DNA of 64,000 nt from Flavobacterium sp. UBA7663 (GTDB taxonomy: Bacteria > Bacteroidota > Bacteroidia > Flavobacteriales > Flavobacteriaceae), in the NCBI RefSeq assembly GCF_002483315.1, contig NZ_DLHR01000010.1, forward strand, positions 62,001-126,000. Direction: 5' to 3'. This document shows, piece by piece, positions 61,581 through 64,000 of this stretch (positions within the stretch are counted from its first letter, which is position 1; each line of letters starts with the position of its first letter). Position numbers and translations under genes: made by a program. The notes under the pieces are model-generated. The model was not told the DNA's origin. It did no database searches and saw only the letters and a list, made by a program, of their open reading frames with translations.

Positions 61581-61663
61581 CTTTGACTTTGACTTTGTTC
61601 TTGTACTTGTTCTTGTACTTGTTCTTGTTCTTGTTCTTGTTCTTGTTCTTGTTCTTGTTCTTG
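61581..61663 (+). repeat. Hexanucleotide microsatellite (TTCTTG)
   Basis: Begins with CTTTGA copies, then TTGTAC/TTGTTC variants, then at least eight uninterrupted copies of TTCTTG. A frame through it gives an alternating Val-Leu string, not a gene. Confidence 0.85.
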
Positions 61664-61766
61664 ATTTTTTCTTAAATTTTAGTTTTATTTATTTACTGAC
61701 ATTCAAATGGTTGGGAATGGGGTGAGGAGGAAAGTGTGTTTTTTTTACTTTTTTCTTTTGAAAACG

Positions 61767-61797
61767 TTTGCAGAAATAAAAAATCGTTCTATATTTG
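61767..61797 (+). promoter_or_regulatory. Promoter of tRNA-Ser
   Basis: TTTG at 61767-61770, 19 nt, TATATTTG at 61790-61797: a full consensus Bacteroidota promoter 33 bp before the mature tRNA 5' end. Confidence 0.8.
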
Positions 61798-61830
61798 CAC
61801 TCGCAATACGGAAGTAGTGCGCGACTTATT

Positions 61831-61915
61831 GGAGAAATGGCAGAGTGGTCGAATGCGGCAGTCTTGAAAACTGTTGACTGTAACAGGTCCGGGGGTTCGA
61901 ATCCCTCTTTCTCCG
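61831..61915 (+). tRNA. tRNA-Ser (anticodon TGA)
   Basis: Acceptor arm GGAGAAA pairs with TTTCTCC (61908-61914), discriminator G at 61915. The anticodon loop is in CAGTCTTGAAAACTG with anticodon TGA. A long variable arm (GTTGACTGTAAC region), as in class II tRNAs, precedes the T arm GGGGGTTCGAATCCC. The CCA end is not encoded. The 3' end is the likely attachment site for the element carrying the adjacent integrase gene. Confidence 0.95.
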
Positions 61916-61939
61916 CTAGCTGAAAAGCAAACGGTACTA

Positions 61940-61974
61940 AAACCCACTAAATTCAACAATTTAGTGGGTTTTTT
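61940..61974 (+). terminator. tRNA-Ser terminator
   Basis: Perfect 14-bp stem AAACCCACTAAATT / AATTTAGTGGGTTT, loop CAAC, then T run. Confidence 0.9.
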
Positions 61975-62016
61975 CTTTTAGGGCTATATCAAATTATTCA
62001 TTAAATCTCAAAGTTT

Positions 62017-62064
62017 AGGTGTCTTTTAAGGTGTCACTAAAAAAATAAATTTTAAGTGACACCT
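62017..62064. repeat. AGGTGTC direct and inverted repeats near the element end
   Basis: AGGTGTC at 62017-62023, AGGTGTCACT at 62029-62038 and its exact reverse complement AGTGACACCT at 62055-62064. Located between tRNA-Ser and the integrase gene, they are candidate arm-type integrase sites or an operator of the integrase promoter. Confidence 0.5.
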
Positions 62065-62177
62065 CGCAACGAAAGCACCGATACTACAAGATGTTCAACA
62101 ACATATTCAAAAAATGTACATCTTGTGTGTAGTTATTAAATCGAATAAATTTAATACTAACTTTAAGGTCACCAACA

Positions 62178-63422
62178 ATGAACACATCAGTATCAATTCT
62201 CTTCTACATCAAGAGAGCAAAAGCCAACAATTTAGGGGTTTGTCCTATCTACACTAGAGTTACTGTCAATACCAAACGTTTTGAGTTTAGCACCAACAAA
62301 TATATCAATCCTGATAAATGGTCCTCAGAAGGCAGCAAAGTAAAAGGTTCCACAGAAGAAGCTAGAACAATCAATAGTCATCTTGATTACTTAAAAAGTC
62401 AAGTTTTAGAAGCTGAGAAGAAACTTTTCAAAAAAGACATCAGTTTAAATTCAGAAAATCTAAAGAATGAATTGTTTGGTCTATCAGAAACCAAGCGTAT
62501 GCTTGTTCCCATCTTCCAAGACCACAACAACAAAATAAAGGAATTAGTTGGAAAAGAATACGCTCCAGGAACATTAGAACGCTACACTACTTCACTCAAG
62601 CATACTATTGAGTTTATGCAATGGAAATACAACGTTTCAGATATCGATATTACAAAGATTGATCATGCCTTTATAACCGATTACGAGTTTTGGTTGAGAA
62701 GTGTTAGAAACTGTGCTAATAACACAGCAGTTAAGTACCTTAAAAACTTCAATAAAATAATTAAGCTTTGTTTGGCCAATGACTGGCTAGATAAAAACCC
62801 ATTTGCAAACTATAAGTCAAAAGTCAAAGAAGTTGATCGAGTTTATTTAACAGAAAATGAAATTCAAAGCATAATTGAAAAAGATTTCAAAACAGAAAGA
62901 CTATCTCTGGTTCGCGATATCTTCCTTTTCAGTTGCTTTACTGGTTTGGCATACATTGATGTCAAAAACCTAACAAAATCCCATATAAGCTTCGGTATTG
63001 ATGGCGAGAAATGGATATTCACTCACAGACAAAAAACAGAAAGTGCTTCCAAAATCCCAATCCTTCCAGTTACACAAATGATAATCGATAAATATGAAAA
63101 TCATCCACAATGTAACAACGAGGATAAACTACTACCTATTCTATCAAACCAAAAAATGAACGCTTATTTAAAAGAAATAGCTGGAGTTTGTGAAATTGAA
63201 AAAGAACTTACATTTCACATTGCTAGACATACTTTTGCAACAACAGTAACACTTACTAATGGAGTTCCTATCGAAAGCGTAAGTAAAATGTTAGGTCATA
63301 AAAACTTGAGAACTACTCAACATTATGCTAAAGTGCTGGACAGAAAAGTGAGTGAAGATATGAAAATATTAAAAAATAAATTTGTGGGAAATATAAAGGC
63401 ACCTAAAAAAAATGTAATATAA
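62178..63422 (+). CDS. Tyrosine recombinase/integrase, CTnDOT-like group
   Basis: 414 residues. The N-terminal arm-binding domain (1-100) begins with SVSILFYIKRAKANNLG. A SAM-like core-binding domain (105-210) and the catalytic domain (215-400) follow. Box II is intact: HIARHTFATTV and MLGHKNLRTTQHYAKV, giving H-x-x-R, H and the nucleophile Tyr. In box I the usual arginine (TGLR) is replaced by alanine (FTGLAYIDVKNL). The Bacteroides integrase IntDOT also lacks this arginine. The enzyme would integrate the element at tRNA-Ser. Confidence 0.92.
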   Translation: MNTSVSILFYIKRAKANNLGVCPIYTRVTVNTKRFEFSTNKYINPDKWSSEGSKVKGSTEEARTINSHLDYLKSQVLEAEKKLFKKDISLNSENLKNELFGLSETKRMLVPIFQDHNNKIKELVGKEYAPGTLERYTTSLKHTIEFMQWKYNVSDIDITKIDHAFITDYEFWLRSVRNCANNTAVKYLKNFNKIIKLCLANDWLDKNPFANYKSKVKEVDRVYLTENEIQSIIEKDFKTERLSLVRDIFLFSCFTGLAYIDVKNLTKSHISFGIDGEKWIFTHRQKTESASKIPILPVTQMIIDKYENHPQCNNEDKLLPILSNQKMNAYLKEIAGVCEIEKELTFHIARHTFATTVTLTNGVPIESVSKMLGHKNLRTTQHYAKVLDRKVSEDMKILKNKFVGNIKAPKKNVI

Positions 63423-63444
63423 GAATTTGTTTTAAAAATATTTT

Positions 63445-63452
63445 TATCTTTG
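63445..63452 (+). promoter_or_regulatory. -7 element before the DUF6660 gene
   Basis: TATCTTTG, with TTTG at 63426-63429 (15 nt spacing). The predicted transcription start falls at or next to the GTG start codon at 63458. Confidence 0.45.
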
Positions 63453-63457
63453 TATTC

Positions 63458-63790
63458 GTGAAACTTTTAAATTACATATTATCAATCTATCTAATTGCAC
63501 TATCATGTTTGCCTTGTGCAGATATGGAAGTAAGTAGTGCAGCACACAAAGCTGTTGAGATTTCAGATAATCATGATGAAAAATCTCATAATCACGATAA
63601 AGAAAATGATTTATGTTCGCCTTTTTGCAACTGCAACTGTTGTGGCTCACAAATAGTGAGTTATTTTAAAATTACAACTTTTAGTTTTACACCGATTACA
63701 AAGAGTATAAAAACGCAATTACCGTCCTATACCTCTATAGTTACTTCCAATTTCTTCGGAAGTATATGGCAACCGCCTCAAATAGTATAA
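63458..63790 (+). CDS. DUF6660-like small secreted protein of metal-efflux loci
   Basis: 110 residues from a GTG start. A signal segment (KLLNYILSIYLIALSCLPC) requires a start at or near this GTG, as no ATG is available before residue 23. The mature part is rich in His, Asp and Cys (HDEKSHNHDKEND, then CSPFCNCNCCGSQ), suited to metal binding. Such small proteins precede CzcA/CusA-type efflux genes in Bacteroidota. It lies 95 bp before the start of such a gene. Confidence 0.7.
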   Translation: MKLLNYILSIYLIALSCLPCADMEVSSAAHKAVEISDNHDEKSHNHDKENDLCSPFCNCNCCGSQIVSYFKITTFSFTPITKSIKTQLPSYTSIVTSNFFGSIWQPPQIV

Positions 63791-63840
63791 TGATGCCCGA
63801 GTAGTTTCGGGTTAGAAACTTGTGAGCCTATCACAAATAA

Positions 63841-63860
63841 TAGCAAAACTAGTTTTGCTA
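63841..63860. promoter_or_regulatory. Perfect 20-bp palindrome upstream of the efflux gene
   Basis: TAGCAAAACTAGTTTTGCTA reads the same on both strands and ends 25 bp before the efflux gene start. It could be an operator or an mRNA hairpin. A second small hairpin CCCGA / TCGGG lies at 63796-63811. Confidence 0.5.
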
Positions 63861-63885
63861 ATTTCTAATTCATTATACAATTTCA

Positions 63886-64000
63886 ATGTTAGACAAAATC
63901 ATACAGTTCAGTATCAAGAACAAGTTTATAATACTATTATTTACTTTAGTTCTAATAGCGTTTGGTAGCTATTCTATAAAACAGTTACCACTCGATGCGT
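63886..64000 (+). CDS. CzcA/CusA family heavy-metal efflux RND transporter, N-terminal fragment
   Basis: The frame starts at ATG 63886 and runs off the window after 38 codons. The visible N-terminus MLDKIIQFSIKNKFIILLF, with the first transmembrane helix and GSYSIKQLPLDA at its end, matches the start of CzcA/CusA proteins, which export Cu, Ag, Co, Zn or Cd across the envelope. The metal cannot be told from this fragment. Confidence 0.85.
   Translation, partial: MLDKIIQFSIKNKFIILLFTLVLIAFGSYSIKQLPLDA

Larger units (their letters stand above)
61916..64000 (+). mobile_element. Left end of a probable integrative element at tRNA-Ser
   Basis: A tyrosine recombinase gene begins 263 bp after the 3' end of tRNA-Ser and points away from it. 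It is followed at once by heavy-metal cargo (DUF6660 gene, CzcA/CusA start). This is the usual layout of an island inserted at a tRNA 3' end. The right end and the expected direct repeat of the tRNA 3' end are outside the window, so the size and class are unknown. Confidence 0.65.

Noticed and set aside
61522..61725. Frame encoding a long alternating Val-Leu string
   Set aside because: It is only the translation of the TTCTTG hexamer run; there is no other protein-like sequence in it.

Overview
The window is chromosomal DNA of a Flavobacterium-like member of the Bacteroidota. The evidence is low GC, Bacteroidota-type promoters (TTG or TTTG, about 19 nt, TAnnTTTG) in front of many genes, type IX secretion (T9SS) sorting domains, a flavobacterial-style surface-lipoprotein tag, and many flavobacterial families (DUF2007, DUF2795, DUF5687, LETM1-like, YtxJ, a degenerate DEAD-box protein). 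No replication origin, rRNA, CRISPR array or intact insertion sequence is visible.

Layout. 1-25.6 kb is mostly housekeeping: the end of an ABC-2 permease, a sigma-54-type response regulator without a DNA-binding tail, a one-domain degenerate helicase, DUF2007, an M3 peptidase, a T9SS-secreted protein, an ABC-F ATPase, a TPR hybrid histidine kinase, an ECF sigma operon with TonB-plug-like partners, an ABC exporter, PPK2, a PduO-type adenosyltransferase, secA, a LETM1-like gene and uvrA. 25.9-46.5 kb is a beta-1,3-glucan (laminarin-type) locus: a T9SS carbohydrate-binding protein, a membrane-spanning propeller/Y_Y_Y/LuxR regulator, then nine same-strand genes. 46.7-60.9 kb holds a second ECF sigma gene, an acyltransferase, nth, bcp, kdsA, a split YeeE/YedE transporter with a metallochaperone, yaaA, selO, ytxJ and an M48 peptidase. 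61.0-61.7 kb is repeat-rich. A tRNA-Ser at 61.83 kb is followed by a tyrosine recombinase and the start of a heavy-metal efflux locus, which looks like the left end of an integrative element that runs off the window.

How the glucan locus may work. A T9SS-secreted GH16 and a surface-tagged GH16 lipoprotein would cut beta-1,3-glucan outside the cell. Periplasmic GH17 and GH30 lipoproteins would trim the backbone and the beta-1,6 branches. A GPH/MFS symporter would import oligosaccharides across the inner membrane. A cytoplasmic GH149 phosphorylase and a cytoplasmic GH17 would finish the job. No SusC/SusD pair is present. Instead the first operon gene encodes a clan GH-A barrel joined to about 640 residues that look like an outer-membrane beta-barrel, a candidate enzyme-porin. 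A shared direct repeat with an 11-bp period (CTATACAT, 3 nt, CTATACA) lies upstream of both transcription units flanking the regulator gene and is a good candidate for the regulator's binding site. This fusion protein and its control element are the most interesting part of the window.
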